Made by a program: the position numbers and the translations under genes | In this document: positions 8,780 through 18,131 of the stretch, in pieces | How positions within the stretch are numbered: position 1 is the stretch's first letter | How the letters are laid out: each line of letters starts with the position of its first letter | Origin: Sphingopyxis flava | GTDB taxonomy: Bacteria; Pseudomonadota; Alphaproteobacteria; Sphingomonadales; Sphingomonadaceae | Length of the DNA stretch: 64,000 bases | Direction of reading: 5' to 3' | Assembly (NCBI RefSeq): GCF_900168005.1 | Contig: NZ_FUYP01000015.1 | Span: forward strand, 1-64,000 | Notes under the pieces: model-generated | Seen by the model: only the letters and a program-made list of their open reading frames with translations | The model's database searches: none | Told to the model about the DNA's origin: nothing

Positions 8780-8810
8780 CGTCTCAACCGCGCATGCGCG
8801 TGTTGAGACG
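8780..8810. terminator. Hairpin between convergent tetR and TonB-receptor genes
   Basis: CGTCTCAAC and GTTGAGACG form a perfect 9-bp stem, with a loop that is itself self-complementary (CGCGCATGCGCG). It lies between the 3' ends of two convergent genes, so it may stop transcription from both sides. There is no long T run, so it is either a weak or a factor-assisted terminator. Confidence 0.5.
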
Positions 8811-8827
8811 CGACCCAGTCTGACGAA

Positions 8828-10993
8828 TTAAAATGTCACTCGGGCGCTGATGCCGGTCACGCGCGGTCGTTGTTCGACATTCTCCAGCAGAACGCCGAAG
8901 GGCCCGACTACCAGCGGCGCATCTTCGTCGAAAAGATTGTCGGCAAATGCCGAAAGTTCCAAATTGCCGATCGAGATGCCAGCACGCAAATTGACGAGGT
9001 CTCGTGCCGGACGCTCCACGATCTGACCGCCAAGGTTGCGGAGCGTTATCTGACTGCTGCCGCCGTGCTGATAATCAGCACGGAAAAAGGCTTCTGCCGA
9101 ACCGTTCAGTGCATGCCGATAGTCCAGCGACGCCGAATAGCTTTCTCGCACGGCACCATCGACCGGGTCACCAGCGGCTTTGTCGGCGGTAGCCTCGTCA
9201 TATTCAAGATTGTTCCAGCCATAGCTCGCGGACAACGTCAGTCCCTTCACCGGCTTGGCCGTCGCGGAAAAGTCGACGCCCCAACCCGACACTTGACCGG
9301 CGTTCGAAATGATCGTCAGTGCGCTGCCTGGCGCGAACACGTAGGACTGCACGTCGCTCCAGTCACTGTAATAGACGGCCGCGTCGAGGAGCAGTTTGTT
9401 GCCGAACACCTGATGCTTGGTGCCGAATTCGTAAGTCCAGATCGCGTCGGGTTCATAGACCGGATCGACGGGAATCACGCCGCCGCCCGCCGAAACCTGG
9501 TTGAAACCGCCGCTGCGAAAACCTTTGGCAACGTTGACATAGACCATTGACCGGTCGGTGAAGGCGTAGCTCACATTGAACCGTGGATTGAGGCTGTCGA
9601 AGGTGTCCTTGCCCACATCGGTCGATGGCACACCGAAGTTTACGCTGGTTCCACCGAGCCGCTTGCAATCTTCGAAATAGCGCAGCCCCACGCGTACCGC
9701 CAACTTGGGGGTAAACTGGTAGCCGATCTCGCCATAAAGCGCGAAAGATCGTGACGTGCGTTCCTGTGTGGCTTCGATCAACGCGAATGGAAGGGATCCC
9801 GGCGACGTCGAGGTTGACGTTCGCAGGTTGACGCCGAGGTCGCGGTAGGTGGCACCAAGCATCCAGTCGAACGGCCCGTCGCGGCGGGATGCAATGCGTA
9901 GTTCGGTATTGAAGACTTCGAATTGCGCACCGGTCGTCAGCGGCACGGCGGTGACAAAGCCGATGGGAAGCCCAAGTCCTAACGGCGGCGGTGCAGTGAG
10001 AACCGGCACATAGAAGGGCGAGACATCGTTCTGGGTATTCGTCTTGCGGCTGAGATATCCCGCGGAAGCCGTGAGAGTACCGAAATTGAGATCGTAATCG
10101 GTGACGACCTGTATGTGATCGTATTTGTCGCGATTGAAGGTCGGAACTGCGGCGATGGTCTGGCGATCGACGCCAAAATTCTGGTAGTTTTGGTCGGCTT
10201 CCTGATGAAGCAGGAGGACCGAGAGATTTAAGTCCTCGCTCGGCCGGGCCAGTATCTTTGCCCGCAGAGTCTTGACCTCGATTCCGTTCACGTCGTCCTG
10301 TCCGGTCACGACATTGTCGATGTAACCGCCGACTTTCTCGTAGCCCGCGACAACGCGGACACCCAATCGGTCGGTCACGATCGGCAGGTTGAGAACACCG
10401 CTGGCCTGATAGCCACTCGCGCCATCCTCGGTTCCAGAATATTCGACATCGAGCGAGCCTCCGATGCGCCCGAGATCAGGCGAGGCGGCGATGTATCGGA
10501 TAGTCCCGCCCATCGCCCCCTCTCCGTAGAGGGTGGCCTGGGGGCCGCGCAGAACTTCAACGCGCTCCATGTCGAGCAGCCGGATGTCAAGCCCGGTTCC
10601 CTGGGTATCGAAGGTAACCGGCATTTCATCGAGATACACACCGACAGTCGGCGCGCCGAGCGAATTCGATACGCCGCGGATCTGAATATACTCCACGCCG
10701 GGACCGTAATCGAACGACGACAGACCGGGTACCGAATATTGCAGATCGGAGAGCTGCGATACGCCGCGCGCCTGGAGTTCCTCGCCTGTCAGGGCACTCA
10801 CGGACAGCGGAACGTCCTGGAGGCGCTGTTCGAAACGCTGGGCGGTCACCACGATCTCGGAAGCTTGCGCTTCCTTGTCTGCCCCAGACTCTTCCACGGG
10901 ATTCGTGGTGGAGACTGGCGTCTGCGCGACCGCCAAGCCCGGCGCGACGACAATGCCCGCCAGCCACGCCAGCTTCAACTGGATCGTCCGCAT
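8828..10993 (-). CDS. TonB-dependent outer-membrane receptor
   Basis: The 721-residue protein starts with a signal peptide (AWLAGIVVAPGLAVAQ), then a probable TonB box EIVVTAQR around residues 47-54, a plug domain (residues ~60-165, with LSDLQYSVPGLSSF and VEVLRGPQATLYGEGAMGGT) and a 22-strand barrel ending in an aromatic residue (ARVTF). It should import a substrate too large or scarce for porins, powered by TonB-ExbBD. Sphingomonads use such receptors widely for organic nutrients, not only siderophores. No N-terminal signalling extension is present, so it is not a FecA-type transducer. It is divergent from the MFS gene and shares operator D with it; with the peptidases, a peptide-like ligand is plausible. 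Confidence 0.95.
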   Translation of the reverse strand: MRTIQLKLAWLAGIVVAPGLAVAQTPVSTTNPVEESGADKEAQASEIVVTAQRFEQRLQDVPLSVSALTGEELQARGVSQLSDLQYSVPGLSSFDYGPGVEYIQIRGVSNSLGAPTVGVYLDEMPVTFDTQGTGLDIRLLDMERVEVLRGPQATLYGEGAMGGTIRYIAASPDLGRIGGSLDVEYSGTEDGASGYQASGVLNLPIVTDRLGVRVVAGYEKVGGYIDNVVTGQDDVNGIEVKTLRAKILARPSEDLNLSVLLLHQEADQNYQNFGVDRQTIAAVPTFNRDKYDHIQVVTDYDLNFGTLTASAGYLSRKTNTQNDVSPFYVPVLTAPPPLGLGLPIGFVTAVPLTTGAQFEVFNTELRIASRRDGPFDWMLGATYRDLGVNLRTSTSTSPGSLPFALIEATQERTSRSFALYGEIGYQFTPKLAVRVGLRYFEDCKRLGGTSVNFGVPSTDVGKDTFDSLNPRFNVSYAFTDRSMVYVNVAKGFRSGGFNQVSAGGGVIPVDPVYEPDAIWTYEFGTKHQVFGNKLLLDAAVYYSDWSDVQSYVFAPGSALTIISNAGQVSGWGVDFSATAKPVKGLTLSASYGWNNLEYDEATADKAAGDPVDGAVRESYSASLDYRHALNGSAEAFFRADYQHGGSSQITLRNLGGQIVERPARDLVNLRAGISIGNLELSAFADNLFDEDAPLVVGPFGVLLENVEQRPRVTGISARVTF

Positions 10994-11046
10994 CTCGAAT
11001 TCTCCCCGGTCAATCGCCGCGCATCATTGCCCTTGAACCAACTTGA

Positions 11047-11064
11047 GTATGCAGTAATGTATGT
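11047..11064 (-). promoter_or_regulatory. Operator-like site D between TonB receptor and MFS genes
   Basis: On the minus strand it reads ACATACATTACTGCATAC, identical to palindrome A at 14 of 18 positions and nearly symmetrical. It lies 54 bases before the receptor start and about 75-84 bases before the MFS start, so one bound repressor could control both divergent genes. Confidence 0.6.
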
Positions 11065-11138
11065 TAGTGTCAAGAACGAATTTGGATGCGACGATAGCGG
11101 AAAGCCCAGTGAAAGTGGAGTGAGGAATAGCGCCTGAT

Positions 11139-12485
11139 GTGGGAAATATGCCGCTTGTGCCTGGGAAAGAAGACATAAATGTCCGTTCAAGCGTGCGGGC
11201 CTGGTATGCATTGGCGGTTCTCATCGTTGCGGTGATTTTCGGATTTATCGACCGCCAGATCATTGTCCTTGTCGTCGAACCCATAAAGCGTGATCTCACG
11301 CTCAGCGATTTGCAGATTGGCGCAATCAACGGGCTCGGTCCTGCGCTATTCGCGGTCATTGCAGGCTATCCGCTGGCTTGGTTGGCCGACCGTGTCGACC
11401 GGCGCTGGCTGCTGATCGCGTGCATTCTGTTCTGGTCGGCCGCCACCGCCGCGCGGAGTTTCGCAGGTGATTTTGGCGAACTGATGATCTTTACAATCGG
11501 GATCGCAGTTGGGGAGGCGGTCCTTACACCGATAACCTATTCGCTGATCCCCGATCTGTTCAGGGGCAAGCGCCACGAACTCGCCAATCTGATATTTTTC
11601 GGCGCGGTAGTTACCGGAGTCGGGATCGCTCTCATGCTCGGTGGTGCAGCGCTCGCAACCGTCGAATCGGTGCGCCCCCTGTTGCCGGAGGGATTGCGGC
11701 AATTGGCCGGATGGCGGATCGCTTTCCTGCTTGTTGCGCTTCCAGGCTTATTGGTCGCACTCGCCGTCATTCCCGTTCCGGCAGGGCGGGCGCCGAGGCC
11801 GGCCTCGGCGCCGCAATCGCTCGTCGCCTCCAAATCGTTGTCGCGCTATCTCCGCGCGGAGTGGCGTACAGTAGGCCCTATCTTTGCAGCCAGCGGCCTC
11901 TACGCCTTTGCCTTTGGCGCCTTGTCGCTCTGGCTGCCGGCGGCCATTATCCGTGAACTCGGCGCGTCCGCCCAGGCGGTGGGTGTAAACTATGGTCTCA
12001 CATTCACCATTGCGGCAGCGCTCGGCGTGATTTGTGCAATAGCGCTTGCGGGCTTTTGGCGCCGCGCGGCCGGAGAGGCGCATATCCTGCGCGCCCTTTG
12101 GGTGATGATCACGGCCGCACTGCTGCCGATTCTTGCGTTGTCGCTGGTCGCAACACCGACCTACGCTTATCTTCTCACGGGAGTTTCCGTCACGCTGCTG
12201 ATTTGCGGTAATGCCTATTCTCCCACGATGTTGCAGAATCTATCTCCGCCGCTGCTCCGTGCGCGTGTCGGCGCGGTGTCGATGATCCTCTATGCCGCCT
12301 TCGGCGCTTGCGGCCCGATGGTCATCGGATTCCTTTCGGACGGAGCTGGCGCTGGCCTGATGCCGATCGTAGCGACCGTTTCCGCGGCGGCATTTGCAGG
12401 CGCGGCGCTTCTCTTCCGGCTCGCCGAGAAGCCCTATGTGAGAACCGTCCGCGCACTCGCTGTATCGGCGCCCCCAGGACACTAA
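11139..12485 (+). CDS. MFS transporter, spinster-like subfamily
   Basis: A 448-residue inner-membrane protein with about 12 hydrophobic segments. The loop between helices 2 and 3 carries the MFS signature (GYPLAWLADRVDRRWLLIA), and WRIAFLLVALPGLLVALAVI is a typical sixth helix. The family moves small organic solutes by proton coupling. The frame opens with GTG at 11139; an ATG at 11148, preceded by GGGA, is an equally good start. It is divergent from the TonB receptor and upstream of the peptidase operon, so it probably carries the cluster's substrate or a hydrolysis product across the inner membrane. Direction and substrate cannot be read from the sequence. Confidence 0.9.
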   Translation: MGNMPLVPGKEDINVRSSVRAWYALAVLIVAVIFGFIDRQIIVLVVEPIKRDLTLSDLQIGAINGLGPALFAVIAGYPLAWLADRVDRRWLLIACILFWSAATAARSFAGDFGELMIFTIGIAVGEAVLTPITYSLIPDLFRGKRHELANLIFFGAVVTGVGIALMLGGAALATVESVRPLLPEGLRQLAGWRIAFLLVALPGLLVALAVIPVPAGRAPRPASAPQSLVASKSLSRYLRAEWRTVGPIFAASGLYAFAFGALSLWLPAAIIRELGASAQAVGVNYGLTFTIAAALGVICAIALAGFWRRAAGEAHILRALWVMITAALLPILALSLVATPTYAYLLTGVSVTLLICGNAYSPTMLQNLSPPLLRARVGAVSMILYAAFGACGPMVIGFLSDGAGAGLMPIVATVSAAAFAGAALLFRLAEKPYVRTVRALAVSAPPGH

Positions 12486-12533
12486 TGCCAGACGCTGCAT
12501 TCATTTGTCACCGATGGCAGTTGGTTGCGTTTT

Positions 12534-12551
12534 GCATACATACATGTATTT
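12534..12551 (+). promoter_or_regulatory. Operator-like site E, upstream of the S9 peptidase operon
   Basis: GCATACATACATGTATTT matches palindrome A at 14 of 18 positions, with the left nine bases identical, and contains the palindrome ATACATGTAT. It lies about 96 bases before the S9 peptidase ATG, in an AT-rich stretch after the MFS stop, where a promoter is expected. Confidence 0.6.
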
Positions 12552-12647
12552 TATATTTTTGGCGAAGGCTGCAAAAGAAGTCGTGATGATGAGCATGCGC
12601 GTTATAATCTCGAGCATACAGAAGTGAACAAAAAGGAGAGCGAGGCG

Positions 12648-14942
12648 ATGAGTGGTACTCAGATCATGGCGGCGGAACGCAATCGAACGGCGGACCGGGC
12701 CGCCTACGACGCGCTCGTCGATATCGGAGCGTTTATCGAGGGCGACCGTATTCAGGCGAACTGGCTCGCCGACGGCCGCTTCTGGTTTGTGGAGGGCGAT
12801 CCCGAGTGCCGAAACATCCAGGTTTTCGATCCCGCAACACGCGAAGCGACGAGTTTGTTCGACGTCGGAGTTTTGCGCGCCGCGCTCTCCGCCGCGGCCG
12901 GGAAGGCCTTACCCTATGACGGGGTTCCGTTCGAATCCTTCCATTTCACGCCCGATGGTGCCGTCAATTTCTCCTTCGACGGAGACGACTATCGTTTTGA
13001 TCCGACGACCGGTACCGCTTCGCACATCCCGGGGCCCAATTTGGTTGACGTCCATCTGGGGACCGATCCCAAGTCGCGCATGACGCCGAAGATGATGCAG
13101 CGTCCAAATGTATTCCCCGATCCGGCGCCCGTGCCGGAAACCCTGTCGCCCGACGGTCGCCGCTTCGCTTCGCTCATTGATGGCGACATCTATATCCGGT
13201 CGGTTAGCGACACGCGGCTCGACCGCCTCACATTCGATGCCGAACCTGATTTTGGCTGGGATGTAGAATCGGTACGCATGGGCCTCAGTTCCAGCGGCGC
13301 ATTGATGCATCTCACCGTCAATCCCTGGTCGCCGGACAGTAGCCGGCTGTACGCCACGCGCTTTGACCAGCGCCGTTCACGCCCACAGTTGCGAATCCGC
13401 TACCTACGGCACTTCGATGAAGTGGAGCAGGTGCAGTTTGCGCGCGCAGGGGATGCGCTCGCGGAGACGCCGCCCTATGTTATCAACATCTTCAGCGGAG
13501 CGCAGGTCGCCCTCGACGTCGATGCGCGCAATGCCTTCATTCTGCTGCTCGGGTGGAACCCGGGCGGGGACGCCGTTTATCTTTGCCGTATATCGCGCGA
13601 TATGAAACGGGCGGAAGTTATCGTTGCCGATGCGGCGACGGGCGCGGTCCGCACTCTGTTTTCGGAGGAAGCCGAAACCTTCCTCCGCATCCAGCATGAG
13701 GTCATCGGCGGCCGCTCAGGCTGCACTCTCCTTCCCAACGAACAGGGCTTTGTTTGGGAATCGGAGCGCAGTGGCTGGAAGCACCTTTATCATTATGACC
13801 TTGACGGCAATCTCGTCCGCCAATTGACCGACGGCGAATGGCCGGTCGCCGAAGTCCTCTGTGTCGATCCCGTGAAGAACTGGATTTATATTTCCGCCGG
13901 GATCGACCAGGCGAGGCCCTATGACCTCCACATCGCAAGGGTTCGGTTGGCTGGCGGTGAGGTCGAACGGTTGACGACCGCGCCAGGCGTGCATGAAGCG
14001 CAGTTTGCACCGGACTTTTCCATCTTTATCGACACTGTGGAGGGCCCAGGCTTGCCACCGCGGAGCCGTGTGATCGCCGCCGATGGCAAGATGCTTCACG
14101 AGTTTCCCGAAGCCGATGTGAGCGCCTTGATTGCAGCGGGATGGACACCTCCTGAGGAATTCGCCGTGAAGGCGGCCGATGGCGAAACCGAGCTTCATGG
14201 CATTCTCTTCAAGCCGCGTGATTTTGATCCTTCGCTTCGCTATCCTGTGATCGAATACATTTATGGCGGCCCGCAAGTCGCCATGGTGCCGCGACGCTTC
14301 AAACCGCTGACACCGAGCCGGATGTTCTCGTTGCCGGCGCTCGCGCAGCTTGGATATATCGTCGTAGTGGTGGATGCGCGCGGCACGCCGCGGCGCTCCA
14401 AAGCTTTCCAGGATGAGGTTTATGGAAACTGGCGCTACAGCGTTACCGCCGACCATGCGGCGGCGCTTCGCAACGCGGCAGCGACGCGTCCGTGGATGGA
14501 TCTCGATCGGGTTGGGATTTGGGGACATAGCTGGGGAGGCTACTTCACGGTCGCCAATATGCTCGACAACCCAGAACTTTACCGTGCCGGGGTAGCCTCG
14601 GCACCGGGCTTCGATCCTTATTCGGCCTTTATCTATGAGCCTTACCTTGGCGGCGTACCATCGCCCAGGACCAAGGCAGCCTACGATGAAGCGCTTCTCT
14701 ATACAGATGCGCACAAGCTCGAAGGCGCGCTGATGATCATCGCCGGGATGAACGACATTGGTGTCTGGCATAGCGCGGTCAACATGACGAATGCGCTGAT
14801 CGAGGCCGGCAAAGCGCATGAGCTTGTCGTTATGCCCGAGCAGTTCCACGGCTATGCGACTGCGCATGAGAACATGGCAATGAAGAAGATGTTCGAACAT
14901 TTCGAACGCTATCTGCAGCGGGGCGAAGAAGTCCGGCTATGA
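12648..14942 (+). CDS. S9-family (dipeptidyl-peptidase IV / acylaminoacyl type) serine peptidase
   Basis: A 764-residue protein with an N-terminal beta-propeller (residues ~60-500) and a C-terminal alpha/beta-hydrolase domain. The triad is visible: Ser628 in GIWGHSWGGYF, Asp703 in AGMNDIGVWH, His734 in PEQFHGYAT. S9 enzymes cleave short peptides, often after proline; the imino-type bond of N-methyl residues is chemically similar. The chosen ATG has AAGGAG nine bases upstream and gives no signal peptide, so it seems cytosolic; longer starts would run into the operator region. It begins an operon with the DUF885 peptidase (ATGA overlap) and the SRPBCC gene. Confidence 0.92.
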   Translation: MSGTQIMAAERNRTADRAAYDALVDIGAFIEGDRIQANWLADGRFWFVEGDPECRNIQVFDPATREATSLFDVGVLRAALSAAAGKALPYDGVPFESFHFTPDGAVNFSFDGDDYRFDPTTGTASHIPGPNLVDVHLGTDPKSRMTPKMMQRPNVFPDPAPVPETLSPDGRRFASLIDGDIYIRSVSDTRLDRLTFDAEPDFGWDVESVRMGLSSSGALMHLTVNPWSPDSSRLYATRFDQRRSRPQLRIRYLRHFDEVEQVQFARAGDALAETPPYVINIFSGAQVALDVDARNAFILLLGWNPGGDAVYLCRISRDMKRAEVIVADAATGAVRTLFSEEAETFLRIQHEVIGGRSGCTLLPNEQGFVWESERSGWKHLYHYDLDGNLVRQLTDGEWPVAEVLCVDPVKNWIYISAGIDQARPYDLHIARVRLAGGEVERLTTAPGVHEAQFAPDFSIFIDTVEGPGLPPRSRVIAADGKMLHEFPEADVSALIAAGWTPPEEFAVKAADGETELHGILFKPRDFDPSLRYPVIEYIYGGPQVAMVPRRFKPLTPSRMFSLPALAQLGYIVVVVDARGTPRRSKAFQDEVYGNWRYSVTADHAAALRNAAATRPWMDLDRVGIWGHSWGGYFTVANMLDNPELYRAGVASAPGFDPYSAFIYEPYLGGVPSPRTKAAYDEALLYTDAHKLEGALMIIAGMNDIGVWHSAVNMTNALIEAGKAHELVVMPEQFHGYATAHENMAMKKMFEHFERYLQRGEEVRL

Positions 14943-16624
14943 ATGCGCACGCCGGAACGCTCGGCGACATTGCCGAGGAAGTGTGGCAAGCACTTGTCGA
15001 ACGCGACCCCTATATGGCGACGACGGCGGGCTTGCGGCCTTCGCAATATCCACGCGGCGATCTTGCGGAAGCGGAAGCCGTCGCTGCGAACGCGCGCGAG
15101 CGGCTCGCACGGCTTAAGCATATCGATTCATCGCAGTTGGATCGAACCGAACGCCTGACGCTTGCCCATCTTCGCTACTGGCTCGAAAACGAGGCGTGCG
15201 AACCATCGCGCTGGTGGACCGGATTCGGCGTCACGCCATATTCGATGTCGATCTTCTCGATCATGCCGCAGATGCTTTTTCCGGGTATCGATCTCGAAGA
15301 CGCGGCAGAAGCGGAGCGCTATCTTGCGCTGGCAGAGGGCTATGTCCTGGCAGTGGTCGCGCTTCGCGACCGGCTCATAGCGCAGGCCGACATCGGTTGG
15401 CGGCTTCCGCGCCCCGCAATTGGTTGTGGGCGGAATACAATTGACGAAATTGCCGCCGCCGCTGCGGCGAGTATCGACCTCGAACCCAATCGTAAGGTAT
15501 CTCCGGAAGTACGCGCACATATCAAAGCTCTCGTGGAGACACGCCTCCGCCCGGCCTTCGCCGAGCTTCGTGCAACGCTCGATGATGAATATGAGCGCCT
15601 GGCCCCCGAAGAGGCCGGGATGTGCCACCAGCCGGACGGTATCGATGCCTATCGAAATTGGGTCCGTTATCACCTGAGCTATGACGCCGACCCCTCGAAA
15701 ATCCACGATGTCGGTCTTGCAGAAGTCGCGAACCTCGCCGAGGCGATGAAGCGGGTGCGCGTTGAAGCATTCGATCACAGTGGCAACGAGGCTTCGTTCC
15801 ACAGCCGCCTCCGCAACGATTCGCGCGCCAAGGTGGCGACTGCGGAGGAACTCGAGGCCACCTACAAGCGGCACCTTGCGCGGATGGAGCTGGTTTTTGC
15901 CGGACTGGTGCGGAAGGCGCCGCGGGCAGCCGCTCGAATCCAGCGGCTTGCACCCGCGCTTGAAGCGGGGATGACGTTCGGTTACTATGAACCGCCGCCA
16001 ACCCCTGGAGCGGACGGAATCTATCATTATAGCGGCAACGGAATTCCCGACCGGATGCAACTCAATGCCGCGCCGCTCATCTTCCACGAGTTGGTGCCGG
16101 GCCACCATATCGCGATCGCGCGCCAAAGCGAGAACGATGCCTTGCCCGACCTTCGAAGACGAACCTTCTCACTATCAGCCTTCAACGAAGGCTGGGCCGA
16201 ATATTCTGCGGGGCTTGCTGAAGAGGCCGGCCTCTATGACGACCCATATGATCTCTATGGCTGGCTTGCCCATCAGCGGTTCGTGGCTCAGCGCCTCGTC
16301 GTGGATACGGGTCTCAACTTCTATGGATGGCCGCTTGAGCGCGCCCGCGCCTACATGCGAGCGAACACAATGGAATCGGATGCTCAGATCGCCTCGGAAA
16401 CCTTACGCTACGCGACGGACATGCCGGGTCAGGCACTCGCCTATCGCATGGGCTTCCTTAAGTTTCGCGAGATACGCGAACGAATCCGCGACCGATTGGG
16501 CGAGGATTTCGATCTCGCCGATTTTCACGAAGCAATTCTCGATCAGGGCAGTCTACCGCTCGAGGTACTCGAGGATGCGTTCGACAGCTGGGATGGCGAG
16601 CGGGAGCCGGCGGCCAGCACATAA
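14939..16624 (+). CDS. DUF885-family putative metallopeptidase
   Basis: The 561-residue protein is a DUF885 member. It has the expected zinc motif H383-E384-L-V-P-G-H389-H390 and, some 30 residues on, FNEGWAEYSAGLAEE, which should supply a further ligand. The family is related to thermolysin-like peptidases; few members are characterised. No signal peptide is visible. ATGA overlap with the S9 gene shows translational coupling, so the two peptidases probably act on the same substrate. The start is fixed by that overlap. Full length and intact motifs argue for function. Confidence 0.88.
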   Translation: MNAHAGTLGDIAEEVWQALVERDPYMATTAGLRPSQYPRGDLAEAEAVAANARERLARLKHIDSSQLDRTERLTLAHLRYWLENEACEPSRWWTGFGVTPYSMSIFSIMPQMLFPGIDLEDAAEAERYLALAEGYVLAVVALRDRLIAQADIGWRLPRPAIGCGRNTIDEIAAAAAASIDLEPNRKVSPEVRAHIKALVETRLRPAFAELRATLDDEYERLAPEEAGMCHQPDGIDAYRNWVRYHLSYDADPSKIHDVGLAEVANLAEAMKRVRVEAFDHSGNEASFHSRLRNDSRAKVATAEELEATYKRHLARMELVFAGLVRKAPRAAARIQRLAPALEAGMTFGYYEPPPTPGADGIYHYSGNGIPDRMQLNAAPLIFHELVPGHHIAIARQSENDALPDLRRRTFSLSAFNEGWAEYSAGLAEEAGLYDDPYDLYGWLAHQRFVAQRLVVDTGLNFYGWPLERARAYMRANTMESDAQIASETLRYATDMPGQALAYRMGFLKFREIRERIRDRLGEDFDLADFHEAILDQGSLPLEVLEDAFDSWDGEREPAAST

Positions 16625-16645
16625 AGCGGAAGAGCGGACACGGTC

Positions 16646-17146
16646 ATGGATCACCAATCGGTTCCCATCACAATCGTGAATCATGTCTCAATCGACATTT
16701 CCTGTTCGCCGGGGCGCGTGTGGGACGCGATTTTGGAAGACTATCTCTGCGCGCGCAAGTTCAGCGAGGCTGGCTATGCGATCGAACGCCTTGACGATCC
16801 AGTCTATTTCAGGGGCGGCTTTCGAATGCGGCTCGAGCACGACGGCGCTGTCGTCGATGAGCGCATCTGCTGCGTCACAGAATTAGACAAGACTGCGCGC
16901 CGTCTGAGCATGTATGCCGAATATCTAACCGCGCCGAATGAAATGAAGGTTCATGCTACATATCAGGCGCATCGGAGTTGGACCGGTACGAAATATTCGA
17001 TCGACAGCTACGCCAGTTTTCATCCTGCCAGGCTGACTGAGGATGGCGAAACCGACATCAGCGCCGCCGTCGCGAAGATGGAGGCGCATTTCGAAGCCGC
17101 GCTGGTTCGCTATCTACAAGGCATTCAGAAAAGTCTTCAATCCTGA
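16646..17146 (+). CDS. SRPBCC (START-like) family protein
   Basis: A 166-residue protein with the START/Bet v1-like opening HVSIDISCSPGRVWDAILED and the strand pattern of this fold, which forms a deep hydrophobic pocket. Members bind lipids or small aromatics, act as cyclases or as co-chaperones. It follows the DUF885 gene by 21 bases and closes the peptidase operon. A role as binding protein or accessory enzyme for the imported compound is possible; nothing in the sequence decides it. After it, a GGCCGC/GCGGCC hairpin (about 17150-17168) lies before the IS debris. Confidence 0.8.
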   Translation: MDHQSVPITIVNHVSIDISCSPGRVWDAILEDYLCARKFSEAGYAIERLDDPVYFRGGFRMRLEHDGAVVDERICCVTELDKTARRLSMYAEYLTAPNEMKVHATYQAHRSWTGTKYSIDSYASFHPARLTEDGETDISAAVAKMEAHFEAALVRYLQGIQKSLQS

Positions 17147-17259
17147 AAAGGCCGCATCCGTCGCGGCCCGCGAGCGCGCTTCACACGGCTAAGCGCTATG
17201 GTTTTATCGCGATGGCTCCCCTCTACAGTGATCTTCCCCCGATTGCGCGGACACCAAGG

Positions 17260-18122
17260 TTAGCCCGTCATGCGTTGCTCGGCCTGTTCGGGGGTGAGGT
17301 GCCCGAGGGCCGAGTGCATGCGGTGCCGATTATAATAGCCTTCGATATAACCGAACAGAGCCTGCCGGGCTTCGACGTGCGTTGCCCAGCGGCATTGATG
17401 GACCAGTTCGACCTTCAGCGTATGGAAGAAGCTCTCCATCGGCGCGTTGTCGTAACAGTTCCCAGTGCGGTTCATCGACGCGGTCGCGCCGATCGCGGTG
17501 AGTTGATCGACATAAGCCCCGGCGGCATATTGCGATCCGCGATCGGAGTGATGCACGAGCCCGCGTAGCGGTCGCTGCCGTTGGGCGGCCATCATCAACG
17601 CAGCGAGCGTCAGTTCGGTGCGCATGTGATCGCGCATCGCCCAGCCCACGATCTTGCGCATCGCCAGATCGAGCACAGCGGCCAGATACAGCCAGCCTTC
17701 GCCGGTCGGGATATAGCTGATATCGGCCAGCCACACGCGGTTCGGCGCCGTTGCTTCGAAGCGCTGCGCGAGCAGGTTCGGCGCAATCGGCAGGTAATGG
17801 CGGCTGTCGGTCGTCGAGGGCCGGAACCGGCGACCGCAAGCGCACGGATGCCGTGGCGGCGCATCAGCCGCTCGACACGACCGCGGCTGGAGCCGCGCCC
17901 TTCCGCGCGCAGCGCGGCATGCATCCGGGGACTGCCGTATCGCCCGGAATGCCGCGCCTGGATCCGACGGATATCGCCGAGCAACACGGCGTTCGCCGTC
18001 ATGCGCATACTCGGCGGCCGATCGCGCCAATCGTAATAGCCGCTGCGCGACACACCGAGCATACGGCAGATGACGCTGACCGGCCAGGTGCCAGCATGAG
18101 CGCGGATGAACTGGAACTTCAC
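17260..18122 (-). pseudogene. IS3-family transposase OrfB, frameshifted
   Basis: The N-terminal part reads VKFQFIRAHAGTWPVSVICR then MLGVSRSGYYDWRDRPPS in one frame; near 17830 the homology moves to another frame, where VWLADISYIPTGEGWLYLAA, HHSDRGSQYA and YNRHRMHSALGHLTPEQAE complete the DDE integrase domain. One indel thus breaks the gene. The GTG start would be at 18122. OrfA is absent because the element is cut by istB sequence. A probable terminal repeat lies at about 17229-17255, beginning TGATCTTCCCCCG. This element is of a different subgroup from the IS3 tail at 210-407. Confidence 0.85.
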
Positions 18123-18131
18123 CGTGGTATC

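Noticed and set aside
8828..10993. Siderophore receptor with FecI/FecR signalling
   Set aside because: No N-terminal signalling extension and no FecI/FecR genes beside it; the local regulator is TetR-type.
12648..16624. Lasso-peptide or microcystin-degradation (mlr) cluster
   Set aside because: No lasso precursor, cyclase or protease genes and no MlrA-like membrane protease; the S9 enzyme lacks the signal peptide expected of a secreted isopeptidase.
210..18122. Composite transposon formed by two IS3 copies
   Set aside because: The two IS3 remnants belong to different subgroups and are both incomplete.
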